DNA of 64,000 nucleotides from Protula sp. h YS-2021 (GCA_949752745.1 OX457028.1:27051645-27115644); one strand, 5' to 3'; shown: positions 1 through 12,745, numbered from the stretch's first letter. Notes: generated by a model not told the origin, from the letters alone. Program-made: numbers and translations.

Positions 1-447
1 ACACTGTAAACTTGATTCACTTACAAGTTTTAAGCTAACGATAACTTCCTCCCAATGCACACATAATTAATTGTCTCATTAATTTATCTTAAAGAATTGA
101 AATATATTATAGCCTGCTTGATGAAATTTAAGCAGAAGTTCATTCACCTTTGCTAGAACTACATTCATAATGCAGGAAATTCTTTACATAAAGGAATTCA
201 AACATCAAACTGAATTTCTACCAACTGACTGAACTTCCTCCTCACTACAATACACTTATCTGCAGTCGATCCGACTTTCTGCTATCGAGACATTTTGCTT
301 AACAACAGATAAATTTTTCGCAATGACGCCTTTCTCAATTTCACCATACGCGTCAAAAGTTGATACAGTCATCGGACTGACCCTTTAGCAAGATCTTTGC
401 ACACAAGCTCATGTTCAAGTTATACACGTTATATGCATGTTTTACGT

Positions 448-1020
<573 letters not shown>

Positions 1021-1332
1021 CCCTAAAAATGTAACATGTGTCAAAAGTGGACAGAACCGTCTGACTTAACCAAGGAAAAAAACGGATGAAGTTTGAAGTC
1101 GATCCGACTTTCTTGTACAAAACATGTTGTTCACAATAGACTGATACACACAATGTACACATACATACATAGAATGTACAAACACTGTATGTCTCTAAAC
1201 GCTGTGACAAACACTGTATGTCACTAAAATCTAATAACATGAACATTTTTCTGTTTATGATGCCCTACCACGCCATGTAGAGATAGACAAGTTTATCAAT
1301 GAAGCCACGGCCGAAATTTGGTGACGTGTGTG

Positions 1333-1555
1333 CCGTTCTGTTTTGTCCGCTGTACCGAAATGTCCGCTAATTATAAACTGTTCCCAAATATCCGCTAACC
1401 CTGTTCCAAAATGTCCGCTCGACCCGTATTGTCCGCTAACCCTGTTCCAAAGTATCCGCTCGTTCCGTATTGTCCGCTAGCTCTGTTCCAAAGTTTCCGC
1501 TCGTCGTGGTTTGTCCGCTAACCCCGTTCCGTTTTATCCGCTGGCAGTGTCCGCT
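1333..1555 (+). repeat. Left inverted repeat made of TGTCCGCTAAC units
   Basis: The core TGTCCGCT recurs about nine times, alternating with CTGTTCCAAA(G/A) and CGTATTGTCCGCT. The reverse complement of 9022-9212 matches almost unit for unit, including AATTATAAACTGTT near the outer end. Confidence 0.8.
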
Positions 1556-1639
1556 AAATCTTCAATTTTTAACCCAGCCGACTTTTCGTTCTGGGTTAGT
1601 CGTATCACTACACGGGGCTTGAATATATGTGCGTATGTG

Positions 1640-1970
1640 GATATGTGCGTATGTTAAACTTTTTTTTAAAATGCTACACCTCCAACAGTTTTGCTCCAAT
1701 CGTTTTGATGTTATGTAGGAATGTTCCCTGGGTGGTCCCCCACCTGGCTATTACTTTTTTGACGATTGACGAAAAACTGACAAAATGGCGGCACTTTTGT
1801 GCCCTTTTGACCCATTTTAAAATGCTGCTCCTCCTTCAGTTCTACACCAATCTACACCGATGTTTCGCAGGGATGTTTCCCAAAGGTTCACCTACCAGGC
1901 TATTATTTTTAGCGGTCCGCCAAAAACTGCCGAAATTCCGGAACTTTGAAGTTTGCCAAAAACTGTAATA
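1640..1970. repeat. Two diverged ~175-bp tandem copies
   Basis: The segment starting TTTTAAAATGCTACACCTCC (about 1662) repeats as TTTTAAAATGCTGCTCCTCC (about 1815). Both contain the landmarks ACCAATC/TCCAATC, CAGGGATGTT/TAGGAATGTT and CCAGGCTATTA/CCTGGCTATTA. This is non-coding repeat DNA. Confidence 0.6.
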
Positions 1971-1977
1971 AATGGTA

Positions 1978-3417
1978 CCCGCTTGCAATGGTAAAATCTA
2001 TCTTGTCAAAGACACATTTTTTTAGTGTTTCGACATAATTATCAGCTTCCAAATTATTATCTGGAACTAGGACATCGAAGTAAACATAATGTTATCTCTT
2101 TTGAGTACAAATAGTCAAATTCGGTTTTCTAACCGTTTTCGAGATAATGGTCAACTTCCTGATTTTGGCCTTGACCATGACAGGAGGTTCGCCTAGGCAA
2201 CTTTTACTTAACGTCTGTTAGGCCCAAGGGGACCTGAAATTTAATTTTAAGATATCCTGCCATATTTTGCCGTGATTAACTAAATGAAAAGATACCAAAT
2301 GTTGTACAATCTTCGCGATACTCGGTTCGTTACACAAACGACTGAAACGGCTAGTTTATGATATGCTGCCCTCGCAACAAGCGCAACACTCATTCACGAC
2401 TGAAACGGCTAGTTTGTGATACGCTGCCCTCGCAACCAGCGCAACACTCACTCAGTTGGTCTAACCGTTTTCGAGATAATTGTCAATTTTCGGTTTTTGA
2501 CCATGACGAAGGCGGTCAAGGTCACCGAGGTACCTCTTACATAATGTCTTTTAGGCCCAAACGGTCGAAAATAAGCTCAAAATCGCCGTACTAACCGTTT
2601 TTGAGATAATGGTCAACTTCCGGTTTTTCGCCTTGACCATGACAAAGGAGGTAAAGGTCACCGAGGTACCTCTTATATAATGTCTTCTAGATCCAAAGGG
2701 TAAAAAATAAGCTCATATTCGCCCTATCTCTATCCGTTTGCGAGATAATGGTCAATTTCCGGATTTTGACCTTGACCATGACGGAGGAGGTTAGGTCACC
2801 GAGGTACCTCTTATATAACGTCTTTTAGGCGCAAAGAGTCGAAAATAAGCTCAAAATCACTCTATCGCTAACCGTTTCCGAGATAATGGACAATTTTTCT
2901 ATAACGGATTACGATATGACCTGACCTTGACCTTAACCCTAATTGTCAAGATTCAGTCCACGTTGTTACTGCCTACTGACACCGTACACATGTTGATTCA
3001 AGGATTTGTGCGCTATTTCCAATAATTTTATGTGATAAGTAGGGGATTTGAAAAAATATTTTGAACTCAATTTAAACTTGAAAGTCAAGGTCAGAAAATT
3101 TTGCGGATTTCACGACAACTCATTACCCTTTATGTTTCTGCAAAATGCCGTCTTTCTATTACAAAGCCTGCAGGAGGAGTTTTTTGAAAACCACTTTAAG
3201 ATCAAAAATACTTTGACCTCAATTTGACCTTAAAGGTCAAGGTCAAAACAATTTCACGGCATCTCATCACCCTCTATTTCTGTGCCAAATTTCATCGTCC
3301 TACGTCAAATAGCGTAGGAGGAGTTATCTGGAAACCTCCGAGATGGAAAAAGGAAGGAATAAACAGCCAAAATTCTTAGCAAAGCATACTCATTTGCAAA
3401 CTATGTTTGCAAGTGGG
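1978..3417. mobile_element. Non-autonomous tandem-repeat element, copy 1
   Basis: The ends are CCCGCTTGCA at 1978 and TTGCAAGTGGG at 3417, which are short inverted termini. Inside are several ~139-bp units carrying TCGAGATAATGGTCAACTTCC and GGTCACCGAGGTACCTCTTA. A unique right part follows with GACCTTAAAGGTCAAGGTCA. The same architecture and ends recur at 36451-38291. The design (unique flanks around a tandem core) recalls the pearl/HINE-type elements of bivalves, but that family assignment is an inference. Confidence 0.65.
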
Positions 3418-3949
3418 AATAACTGAATTGTCAAACCGTTCATTTCTCTCAGTCTTTTTCACAATCGTGGAAAGTTTCTTAGGTGCTTCTCCACCTGGAC
3501 TTTGCTTTTTTCGCAAATTATAATGACAAAAATGCCGAAATGGTGGAATTTTAAAACTTTTGTAAAATTCTGTAAATGTCGGTAAATACATGAATCGTCA
3601 AAACCCAACCTCTCCAACATCCCTTTTCAGTGAGCTTCCAAATCCGAATTAAATGCCGAATTAAATATCATTTGGTAACTCGGCTGGCTCATGTCATTGG
3701 ACATGCTTGTTTAATTGTCGTTAAGAAACTGGCAAAATGCCAATTAAATTTATTGTCAACTGCATTAATTCAGTTAATTGTTGTGTGTATTTTTTGTTTA
3801 TTGTGACGTGCCCCATTACGTTTATGTGATCGTCGTCATCGTCATATTTTGCTTCCGATTTGCATATCTGCATAAGACATGAATGGAAGAATTAAAAGCT
3901 TTTTGCAGGTATTGTAAGTAAATTTTCGATATTTTTAAAATTACCAAAA

Positions 3950-4145
3950 GCGAATGAAACGTTAAAAAGTAACATTAGAGAGCTTAAACAGTTCCAAAAA
4001 ACTCCTCTTAAGCTATTTGACGTAGGGCAATGAAATTTGGCACAGAGATAGAGGGTGATGAGATTTCATGAAATCCACAAGACTTTCTGACCTTGGCCTG
4101 GAAGTCCAAGGTCAAATTGCGGTCAAAGTATTTTTTACCTCAAAG
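3950..4145 (-). repeat. Inverted fragment of the same tandem-repeat element
   Basis: The reverse complement resembles about 3120-3330: TTTGACC..AATTTGACCTT..AAGGTCA, CTCATCACCCTCTAT, GTGCCAAATTTCAT and CTACGTCAAATAGC. It supplies the first residues of the chimeric open frame that begins at 4068, so that start codon is not the real start of the integrase. Confidence 0.6.
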
Positions 4146-4952
4146 TGGTTTCACTGGTTTGCCGGAGCAATAACGATAAAAGAAGTTCAAAAGCTGCCTG
4201 AAAAACAAAGAATCAAACCAATTTTTGATAACAAAGCCCATCTTAACCCAATTAAGGCTGGAAAAGTGCAAGAACGCTATCAGATAGATTTAGTTGACAT
4301 GCGTTTTTATTTATGGTATTTATGGCTCAAACCACTGCAATCGAAGTGTAGTAGAGAGGCGACCAAGGTCGTAAATAAAATTTATTTGAAGGAGGGATAT
4401 CCTTGTATAATTCAGTGTGATCAGGGTACTGAGTTTTAAGGTCATTTTCACAATTTTGTAAGAGGCATAATATTCAACAAATCAGGGCCGACCATACCAT
4501 CCCCAAAGTCAGGGAAAAATTTATCATGGAAGAAAAAAAAATGATTCTGATTTGAAAACAAAATTAGAGAAATGTGCAATATTATAAATAAGGAATTCCA
4601 TAGCTCACTAGGTATGACACCCTTTGAGGTATATTTTGGACGGCCATCAGAAAATGATTTCAGAAATCCAAGTAATTATCTTCCCTCCATGCAATCACTT
4701 CGACTTAAGGCTGTACAAAATTTTAAGGATGAGGCCATAAAATTGGCAAAGAATATGCTAAAAACATAAGTCAAGTATATATTCAAGGGAGAAGAAGTTT
4801 TTGTTAAATTAACAAGCAAAAAGTTAAAACATAAAAAGCAAAGTAGTAAAATGTATCCCATTTCAAAAAAGTTTCAAAAATATATAATCAAATTTGAAAA
4901 TGGGACTTTAAAAACTGTGAGAGTAAAAGAAAAAAAGAAATTTGGATACTGA
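4140..4952 (+). pseudogene. Decayed integrase (rve family) of a transposon
   Basis: The translation reads as an integrase catalytic core followed by its C-terminal domain. Visible pieces are RYQIDLVDM (first Asp region), then LWLKPLQSKCSREATKVVNKIY, IIQCDQGTEF (second Asp) and NIINKEFHSSLGMTPFEVYFGRP (end of core). A basic tail with KVFVKLTSKKLKHKK follows. It is interrupted by a stop at 4437, more stops near 4540 and a frame change near 4770, and it lacks the beta-strand segment between the first Asp and LWLKPL. It resembles the KRBA2/Ginger-like cellular and transposon integrases more than the Polinton integrases at 20.5 and 51 kb. It is inactive as it stands. Confidence 0.75.
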
Positions 4953-5250
4953 AAGATGAATTTTAAATTTGAAAAGGCGTGTGAAAATTCCATGCCAGTG
5001 CGGCAAGTGTGAATGCAGATTGGTTTCTGATAGGTTTTGTTCGTATGATTTGTCACGAAAATGCTGCTTGCTTAGTTCTAAATCTTGCATAAATCCTAGC
5101 TATTCTTTAAAAGCTTTTAGCATAAATGATTTTGTTTAAGTACAATCGTCAAAAAACTGAAATGTTTGTTAACACAATAAATAATATTGAGAGACTTATT
5201 CCTATGACAACTTGGTTTGAAACGCTCTGGCTTATAATTTAGTTCCTGTT

Positions 5251-5560
5251 TGCAATATACCTAGGTACGGCAATTGCATATTCCATGCAATTGCAGCTGG
5301 TTTAAATGGCACATGGCACAGAACTGGAATGAGTACTTAGATGATCTTGAAAATGGGACATGGGGGACAATATTCCCTTAATCACTATCTCACACATTTT
5401 TGATAGAAATATTGGGGTGATTTCCAGTGTAAATCGAGATATTACTTATGTAGGAAATGAAAACCACGCTTCAAATCGTATAGTATACTATACGAATATA
5501 AAACTCATTACCATTACCTTGAGTCTCTAGATATTGATAAAACAAAAAAGACAAAAATAG
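5251..5560 (+). pseudogene. OTU-like cysteine protease remnant
   Basis: From 5251 the frame reads CNIPRYGNCIFHAIAAGLNG, matching the OTU active-site signature (G-[DN]-x-C-[LF]-F-x-x-[IV]) with the nucleophile Cys in NCIF. About 70 codons later NENHASNRI is followed, after a frame change, by THYHYLESLD, which fits the catalytic His strand (H-Y). Stops and frameshifts interrupt it. Integrase plus OTU is a known pairing in some invertebrate transposons, so this likely belongs with the integrase just upstream. Confidence 0.55.
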
Positions 5561-5699
5561 CAAATTGGCTGAAATGGGTGTGGATGAGTTTTTGAAGATG
5601 GGTTGAATACGTCCACAAATTGTACTGATTGAGAAACAATTGATGTTAAGCCCACCGTTGGACTGTATGTTACTCGAAGCCACGTGAATTTATTCGGCT

Positions 5700-6600
5700 G
5701 TTTATTAATTTCAAATAAGAAAGACTAGCAATCGAGTAATGATGCGGTGCAAGTTTTATTCCGCGTTGGGCGTTGACTTCGGGCACTGATTCTCTGTGTC
5801 ATAACAGAGAACGAACAACAATTAAGAAACATGTGAAAATATACTTATAAACGTAATGCAAACACTCATATTACGGTGAAGCTGCATAGAGGTTCCGATA
5901 CTCAACTCAAAAGTTTTCTGACTAAAATCAACAGAAGAGACCGACAAAAACGCAACAATTTAACCTTAATGCTTACTAGTAACATGACAGAACATACCAA
6001 ATATTGCGGTCTTCCAATCTACAAGCCTGAAATGCTGTTAACTATTCCTCAGACTCCTATGAAATTTGCAGTTTCCACTTGAATTCTTGTTATTTTCACA
6101 ATAACTTAACAATATTCCGCTATCGTTGTTATCCGCTGTGAAGTTCACAAGCAAATTCAAATCCGTTGTTTATTTATCGTGGTGCATAAATTCTTATGAT
6201 TTCAAGTTGTACTAATTTTTATACTAACAAATGCCGCTTATATTCACTCGGAGTCAACGGAGTAATTTCGTTCTAGAACGTGATTGGCTAAGATTAACGA
6301 GTAAGGCATACCCCTAGCCCTGACTGTAAAACGATGTTAAGATTAGCGAGCAGGCCAAATTAATCCCAACAGCAGGAATGTCGTGCGACGCTGGCACTAA
6401 CTGCAATTAAGGGGCTGAGTGAGTAAGCGATGTCAGGAATAGCGAGCAGGCGAACTTGATCCTAACATTGGGGATGGCATGTGACGCTGACACTGATTGC
6501 AATTAGGGGCAGGTGTTAACCCCAATAACATGAGTGCAATTGACTTCCGAATTTAAAAATACAGGAAATTATTAAAACTTAATTTACAAACCGAAATTAA
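5700..6600. other. Non-coding stretch with a two-copy tandem repeat
   Basis: I see no gene here. At about 6340-6510 a ~105-bp unit occurs twice. Its landmarks are GCGAGCAGGC, then AATCCCAACA/GATCCTAACA, TGTGACGCTG and GCAATTA(A)GGGGC. Confidence 0.5.
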
Positions 6601-6624
6601 ATTTTTGAAACAATTTTAAAATAA

Positions 6625-7178
6625 GTGTCGAAAAAGCATACTCTGACGAACATCACGATACCAAACTCAACATATTTCGATAAAAAAGTTGATACCCTTA
6701 AAACTACGATACATATATTTAAACAGTCCGAAAAACAATTTGTGGATCGACAGTTCGTGATACGGAACTTGGTGAACTTAACAACTGAGAAGGAGAACAA
6801 ACCTGCAATTGCAAAAAATATCTACCTGTGTGATTTACCCGATGAAATTCTTGAAAGAAAATATTTAGGTGTGTTATTTGTGGCTGAGATTTTGCATATA
6901 TTGGAATATTGAAACACATATCAGAATTTTCGATCAGACTTCAGACCAAATTTTCGCGAGAAATTTGTTTCAATCCCAGTATAGTTAAAATTTTGACTGG
7001 AACACAAGTATCAATAGAACACCAATATCAAATTTCCGTTGAAAAATTAATTAAGAACTCCGGTCGATTCAGTGGGCTTTCTATTTATATGAGAGACATG
7101 ATATCTGGGTACCCAAAGTGGTTTTTTTTTGGTATACTGGTGCTAATGGCGTCGAACAAGCCTGGCAGGCTGGTCTGA
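6625..7178 (+). other. Two adjoining unrecognised open frames
   Basis: An open frame of 95 residues (6625-6912) overlaps by 4 nt (ATGA-like) another of 89 residues (6909-7178). The first has a polar composition with DLPDEILERKYLG. The second contains NPSIVKILTGTQVSIEHQYQ. I do not recognise either. They may be the tail end of a protein of the enclosing transposon, or chance frames in AT-rich DNA. Confidence 0.25.
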
Positions 7179-7639
7179 CGCAGTTATTTTCTTTTTATTA
7201 GAATGATAAAAACTTGTTGGTAAGAAAGGTTTCTTTATATTAAGTTTGACGCAGTTATTCCTTTACTGGAATGATAAAAACTAGTTGGTATTGCTTAAGA
7301 AAAGATGTTTTGTATTAAATTCGACGCATTTTTTCTTTTTATTAGAGTAATAAAAACTGGTAGGTAATTTCTTAAGAAATGTTTTGGTTTGTTGAGTTCG
7401 ATACAAATATTCCTTTTATTAGAATAGTAATTAATTTTTTAAATAAAATCATGTGTTAATTTTAAACATATAGTTATCTTTTGTTAGCTCCGCAATTCAG
7501 TTTCTTTGTACATGCTTGTTCTTATCTTGACACTTATTGTCATAATTACGTCACAGGTCACGTGACCAACCCCCCTAACTCTAAACCTACTATGTGTGGA
7601 ACACGTTTTGACGTTATAATAGGCGGCGTAACCACAGTG

Positions 7640-8575
7640 AGGAAGTGAGGACCCCCCAGGCAGCATAACCACCTAGGAACACCTAGACGTCATAATGACT
7701 CCATTTTTAAAGTGAAAAATTTTACAACATCTGAAATGTTTAACCGATATCAATCAAAATTTTACCGTTTGATCCAGTTTTATGTCTGATTTAGCTGAGG
7801 CAATTGCCTCAGCTAAACGACTGCACAGGATTATTCACCACCACGGAAAATTAGCACAAATGAGTCTTCCGGCCATCCTTTAAAAAATAAAACTTTAGGA
7901 TGAAAAACCTATGCTTATAGCCACATATGCAAATAGCCTGGGACAACTTTATTAAAAACTAGACATAAAACTGGATCATGCGGTAAAATTTTGATTAAAA
8001 TCGGTTAAACATGACGAAAGTTATCTACTTTTTTTTTAGTTACAATTTTGGGATGTAAACATTATGTTTATAATCACATATGCAAATAGCCTATAACAGC
8101 TTCATGTAAAAACTAGACATAAAACTGGATCAAACGGTAAAATTTTGATTAAAATCGGTTGAACATGACGAAAGTTATCTACTTTTTTGTTTTTTTTTTT
8201 TTTAGTGAAAATTCGGGATAAAAAAATATACTTATAGCCACATATGCAAATAGCCTGTGGCAACTTTTTGTAAAAACTATGCATAAAACTGGATCAAACG
8301 GTAAAATTTTGATTAAAATCGGTTGAACATGACGAAAGTTATCTACTTTTTTGTTTTTTTTAGTGAAAATTTGGGATAAAAAATATACTTATAGCCACAT
8401 ATGCAAATAGCCTGTGGCAACTTTTTGTAAAAACTAGGCATAGAACTGGATCAAACGGTAAAATTTTGATTGATATCGGTAAAAGATTTCAGATGTTGTA
8501 AAATTTTCCACTCTAAAAATAGAGTCATTATGACGTCATAAGTGTTCCTCACTATGGTTACGCCGCTTGAGAGGG
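7640..8575. mobile_element. MITE-like element with ~125-bp inverted ends and internal tandem repeats
   Basis: The left end (about 7624-7770) and right end (about 8455-8575) are inverted copies sharing GGCGTAACCA(C/T)AGTGAGGAA, GACGTCATAATGACTC and TTTTACAACATCTGAAAT. The interior has about three ~175-bp units with ACTGGATCAAACGGTAAAAT, TTGAACATGACGAAAGTTAT and AGCCACATATGCAAATAGCC. It has no coding capacity. Confidence 0.7.
7790..7817. repeat. 28-base perfect palindrome
   Basis: A self-complementary sequence centred on CAATTG at 7801-7806, with arms TTTAGCTGAGG / CCTCAGCTAAA and no spacer. It lies just inside the left end of the MITE-like element. Confidence 0.9.
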
Positions 8576-9021
8576 GGACAAATGGGCGTTCTGAAACACT
8601 GTTCCAAAACGCCCATGGGCGTTTTTGGAAGTGTTCCAGAACGCTCATTTCTATACTACTATTTGATGCATTTTACGTTGGCAAATTAAGCACAATTTTG
8701 TCAAAAATTGTTCTTAAGTAAGGTTTTTGTGCAAACGATGGATGTGTTGAAATTAAAAAAAGAGAAAAGCATACAAAGTATGTTTCATTTGCCATAGGAT
8801 ACAAGTTAGTACACACTTTTGAAGATGCAATGACCGTTTTAGGCCCAGGGGAGGGTGAGGTGTAAGCTCGTGCTCACCCCTCCTCTTTTCAAAATTTAAA
8901 ATCGCCTCATCAGATATTGAAATGCTAAAACTTTCCACACCAACCCCCTTGCTCCTTATGACATACAAATCCAATTTTTATCTTTTTTAAACCTAAACTA
9001 AATAATAAGCGGGCAAATAAT

Positions 9022-9212
9022 AAGAGATTTAGCGGACACTACCAGCGGATAAAACGGAACGGAGTTATCGGACAAACCACGACGAGCGGACACTTTGGAA
9101 CAGAGTTAGCGGACAATACGGAACGAGCGGATACTTTGGAACAGGGTTAGCGGACATTTTGAAACAGTTTATAATTAACGGACATTTCGGTACAGCGGCC
9201 AAAACAGAACGG
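9022..9212 (-). repeat. Right inverted repeat, partner of 1333-1555
   Basis: Built from AGCGGACA / TTTGGAACAG units and reads as the reverse complement of the left copy. It ends outward at CAGAACGG, matching CCGTTCTG at 1333. Confidence 0.8.
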
Positions 9213-10647
9213 AACATCTGTTTTGAGTTGTGTATTACAGTTTTAACTTTCTTTTGCTTCTTCTCCTCTTGTATGAAGAGGCGTGAGAAACAAAGACATA
9301 GAAATTTTATTTTGGTTGGTTATTTCTGTTTTTGATCCTCAAACAAACCATCTACCCGTCTTTTAGGGGCGCGCCCCCCACCCCTATTAGGGACAAAAAG
9401 CTCAGTCATTTAGGTGATTTTAATACAGTTTCCCTATATTATTTTGCATCTTCAGCAACACTAAAGAAATAGCAAGCAAACAAAACACACACAGAAGAAT
9501 GTGATTCTTGACTGGGGTTTGAACTCACAACTTCTTGTTTCGCCTTCTCGATTATCAGTCCAATACCTTACTACTTCAATTATCGAAGCAAGTGGTCACT
9601 CGACCAGTAAAGAAACATCAAATCACCACAGCAGACTCCCCACAACTGAAAGGCATCGTCGCTGGACTAATACAAAGCAAGGAAATTTTTGTATCAAAGC
9701 GGTTTTATTAATGCATTCTAGTTATTTGTCCGACATCTAATCAAACTTTTTACCGCGACCTTGAAAAGACGTCAGAAAATCGACGTTAAATAGACGTCGA
9801 AAAATCGACGTTGTATAGGCGTCGGATTCACAAGTAACAACAAATCTTGTGTTACCGCTCACCGAAAACTGTGGTCCTGGCAGTCACGTTGAAAAAAGAT
9901 TAAAACGAAAACGTAAAATGTGGGAATGGCAAGACCGCGCATATTTGGTCAACTTACTTCCGAAAAAATATTCATGGAAATGAACTTCATACATATACTG
10001 CTCGACCGAATAAACCAAGGGTGGGGGTGTTATGACGGAGGGGTGACCACCCTATGTTGCTGTCTAGACGGCGATTCTAAATTAAGATTTTGGCGACATT
10101 TATACGACGCTGTTCCGTCGTTTGTACAACATTGACAGATGACGTTGTTTCGACTTCCATTTGGACGCTTTACACAACGTTGATTAGACGTCGGATAATC
10201 GGGTGCAACGCTTATCCAACGTTGTTACAATATTGCAAGTATATTCCGCACTTACCCAACAGAAAACCTCATTATTGATTTTATATACAAATTCTGCTTT
10301 CATTTACAGAAAGAAGAAACAACCATAGCAGTAATAAAGTAAATGCTGTTAAAATAAAAAAAACAACATGCAAAAATATAAACCAATTTGCAAACATTCT
10401 CTTCATGACTTTAAGAGATAACCAGTTTACAGCCAACAACTTACTCTTTAAGCAATGTACAACAATTCTTATTTTTTATTTGATATTAATCTAGTTATGA
10501 ATATTTCAAGTTCAATTCCGACATCGATGATTATAATTATTGATTTACTGCGTAAGTTCGCGTTATGATTATTCAGCGCATTTCTTCAGCTCAGTTCAAA
10601 ATTCTCAATCCCACAATAACGTAAGGTGGAGCATGAACAATACTCCT

Positions 10648-11123
10648 CAGGGACATTTCTGGGATTTTGCTACTAGGGGCCGATTTTTTTTTTTTTTTTT
10701 TTTTTTGTTTTGTTTTGTTTTTTTTTTTTTGGTTGGGGGCCATTTTTAAAGCCTTGGGGCCATAAAATGAACTTACCAAGAGAGACAAATTAGATTGGGT
10801 TTGCAAAATATTTTCTTCCCAGGCGATAAACACAGTTGATTGCTTAACTAGCTTAACAATGTTTGATAAAAAAAAAAGAACACACTCCTTTGAACCGTTC
10901 TTAAAATATTATTGGAGACTGATGGCGTTCCTACTGCTTTTTAACTCATTATCAGAGTAAGTTATGAAAATGATAAAAAAATACGAATAAAAAAAATCAT
11001 AAAAAGTTATGAAAATAATGCCCCCACGCGCATACCACGAGAAAATGGCCCAAAAAAAAACTGGGGGCCATTTTCAGAATCTGGGGGCGATGGTTCCCAT
11101 GGCCACCGCCAAAATAATCCCTG
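10648..11123. mobile_element. Small TIR element with ACTCCT direct repeats
   Basis: Starts CAGGGACATTT and ends ATAATCCCTG, which are inverted termini (CAGGGA). It is flanked on both sides by ACTCCT (10642-10647 and 11124-11129). The interior carries GGGGGCCATTTT near both ends and a long T tract. It is absent from the duplicated copy near 62400, which supports a recent insertion. A hAT-type or similar MITE is likely. Confidence 0.65.
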
Positions 11124-11440
11124 ACTCCTGTTTATCGTTATAACTAAAGTGACAAATATAATTATTAGTTTTTTGCTTACAGTAACATGTATGTTAATCA
11201 TTTAGTGGTGATATTATGTTATGCTTTTAAAATTGCGTTTTACCAGATTTATGTGGGTGTATGCGAGTGGTAAAATTTGTATGTGAGAGGGTGATAGTAT
11301 GTTATGCTTTGAAAACACATCTGCGTTTCACCAGATTTACTTACTGTAGCTGTGTGTGTCTGTGTATGTGGTGTGTGTGTGTTTTCCGCTTTATTGCGCA
11401 AGGTATTACAGATGTATTGTTAGAAGATGTTTTGAGTGGT

Positions 11441-11625
11441 TCACTCATAATATTTCTCCAGCATCTCTTGACTGATGGCAAGCTTATTCTGCAGCACTCT
11501 GCGCTTGGACTTGAGATAATCCCAACCGATGTAGCCAACTTCCAGGTGCCTCTCGCCCGCCACGGTCTCGGTGAACGCTTCCCTGCCGTGCATGACGCGG
11601 AAGTTATCCACGCACATTATCTCAC
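11441..11625 (-). CDS. BBOX1: BBOX1-like dioxygenase, exon 7 (last)
   Basis: Begins after a CAG acceptor at 11626-11628 and ends at a TGA (11441-11443). It encodes 61 codons beginning with a split Gly. The sequence CVDNFRVMHGREAF holds the distal iron-binding His and the Arg of the 2-oxoglutarate site (HGR). It is followed by ERHLEVGYIGWDYLKSKRRVL, the typical closing motif of carnitine-synthesis dioxygenases. The phase (2 bases completing a codon) agrees with exon 6, which ends with 1 base. Confidence 0.92.
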
Positions 11626-12578
11626 CTGTAGTTCATGAACATGATTAGGGTAACTAGGGCAATTTTACACGCTGTTGGATTCAGGGCGTTGTGATTGGTG
11701 TTGAAAAGTTATGAAATGTGGACATTTATTTACTGTGTTGGTATCTCAACATAAATTTGATTAAAATTCGAATGTCTCCGTGGAGTTTTTTTTTCAGGTG
11801 ACGGGGAGCGAGACATTATTTCGAAGGACCAAATAAACCCCCAATTACAGAGATTATAATTGTCAACAACTCTTATGCTTTAACGTACAGTATATGAGAC
11901 CCTAGGAGACAACGGCCCAAAAGTTTGAATTTTTGGGCACATAATAATGTACTCCTACGAGGTCACGAAGTTATGGGACTGGAGTTCATTATGTAACGTG
12001 AGACAATGAAAAATGCTGATGAACTGCCAACACAGGAAGTAAAGTGACAACTCACAAGCTAAAAAATCAGGTTTACCAAAATAATACAATAAATATAAAA
12101 AAAAACGTGCACGGAAGAATTCCCAAATAGACCAAAATTGAGATGATTTTTTTTGGAGGGTGGGGGGGGGGGGGGTTGACACTTGGTATCATATATGTCA
12201 CCAGGCGAGTGCAAAAAAAAAAACGCGCGGAGAAAGGGATTTATTTTGAGGCCAGACGCGGTTCGCGCGAAGTGACAATTTGTTAAAAAAATAGGTGGAG
12301 AGGGTAATTTTCATTCAGTACTCCGCGTTTCCCACAAAGGGGGGGGGGGGGTTGGAATTCTTTAAGAATTGCGTTCTGCGCTTCGTTAAAAATGGGAGGG
12401 TGTTATTTCAAAATTATCAGCCGCGTTAAAAATTCCCCCAAAGATTTTCTGCAATCCAATTCACCTCCGTTGTATTGAATAGCTGGAATAAGGCGACAGC
12501 AAAATGATGCCGCGTTACCGCTCTTGACCAGCACCAAATCCTGCCATATTGTAGGAGGGTTTTTTTTTTAAAATCTAC

Positions 12579-12745
12579 CTGGTTTTAATTTGTGACGAAT
12601 GCAATAAGTAGGGTCATTGATCATCCGTTCAAATAGTGTGAGTGCCGTGTAAAAAGGTTTCACTTTCTCCACAGGAACAGCCAGCAGTGAGTCGCGATGA
12701 GTATTACTGTACATCACCTTAACAAGTTTCCCAGATTTGTCACAC
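12579..12745 (-). CDS. BBOX1: BBOX1-like dioxygenase, exon 6
   Basis: Acceptor CAG at 12746-12748 and donor GT at 12578-12577 (GTAGAT). It encodes CDKSGKLVKVMYSNTHRDSL and then VEKVKPFYTALTLFERMI. This is the family segment with the conserved N-x-x-R-D and the pair Phe-Tyr before the last beta strands of the jelly-roll core. It enters in phase 2 and leaves in phase 1. Confidence 0.9.

Larger units (their letters stand above)
1333..9212. mobile_element. Composite TIR element with decayed integrase and OTU remnant
   Basis: Inverted repeats of about 190-225 bp, built from short TGTCCGCTA / CTGTTCCAAA units, stand at 1333-1555 and 9022-9212 in opposite orientation. The outer ends match at CCGTTCTGTTTT. 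Between them lie a decayed integrase (4140-4952), an OTU-like protease remnant (5251-5560) and several nested repeat elements. The simplest reading is one 7.9-kb transposon invaded by others. I could not identify a clean target duplication. The two inverted repeats could instead be independent insertions of one repeat family. Confidence 0.5.
9240..12290. repeat. Segmental duplication, copy 1 (includes last exon of the dioxygenase gene)
   Basis: Collinear, diverged matches to 60180-63520. Landmarks are GGGTTTGAACTCACAAC, ATCTAATCAAACTTTTTA, ATAGACGTCGAAAA, GGGTGCAACG(C/T)TTATCCAACG, AAATTCTGC..TTTACAGAAAGAA, the whole last exon, then ATAATAATGTACTCCTACGAGG and GTGCGAAGTG. The copies differ by insertions (such as the element at 10648-11123) and point changes. 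Confidence 0.8.

Noticed and set aside
4068..4140. Start of the integrase frame at 4068
   Set aside because: The first ~24 codons come from an inverted fragment of the 139-bp-repeat element, not from integrase.
9505..9600. tRNA-derived SINE on the minus strand
   Set aside because: A B-box-like GAGTTCAAACCCCAG is present, also near 60205, but I could not find a matching A box or SINE tail.
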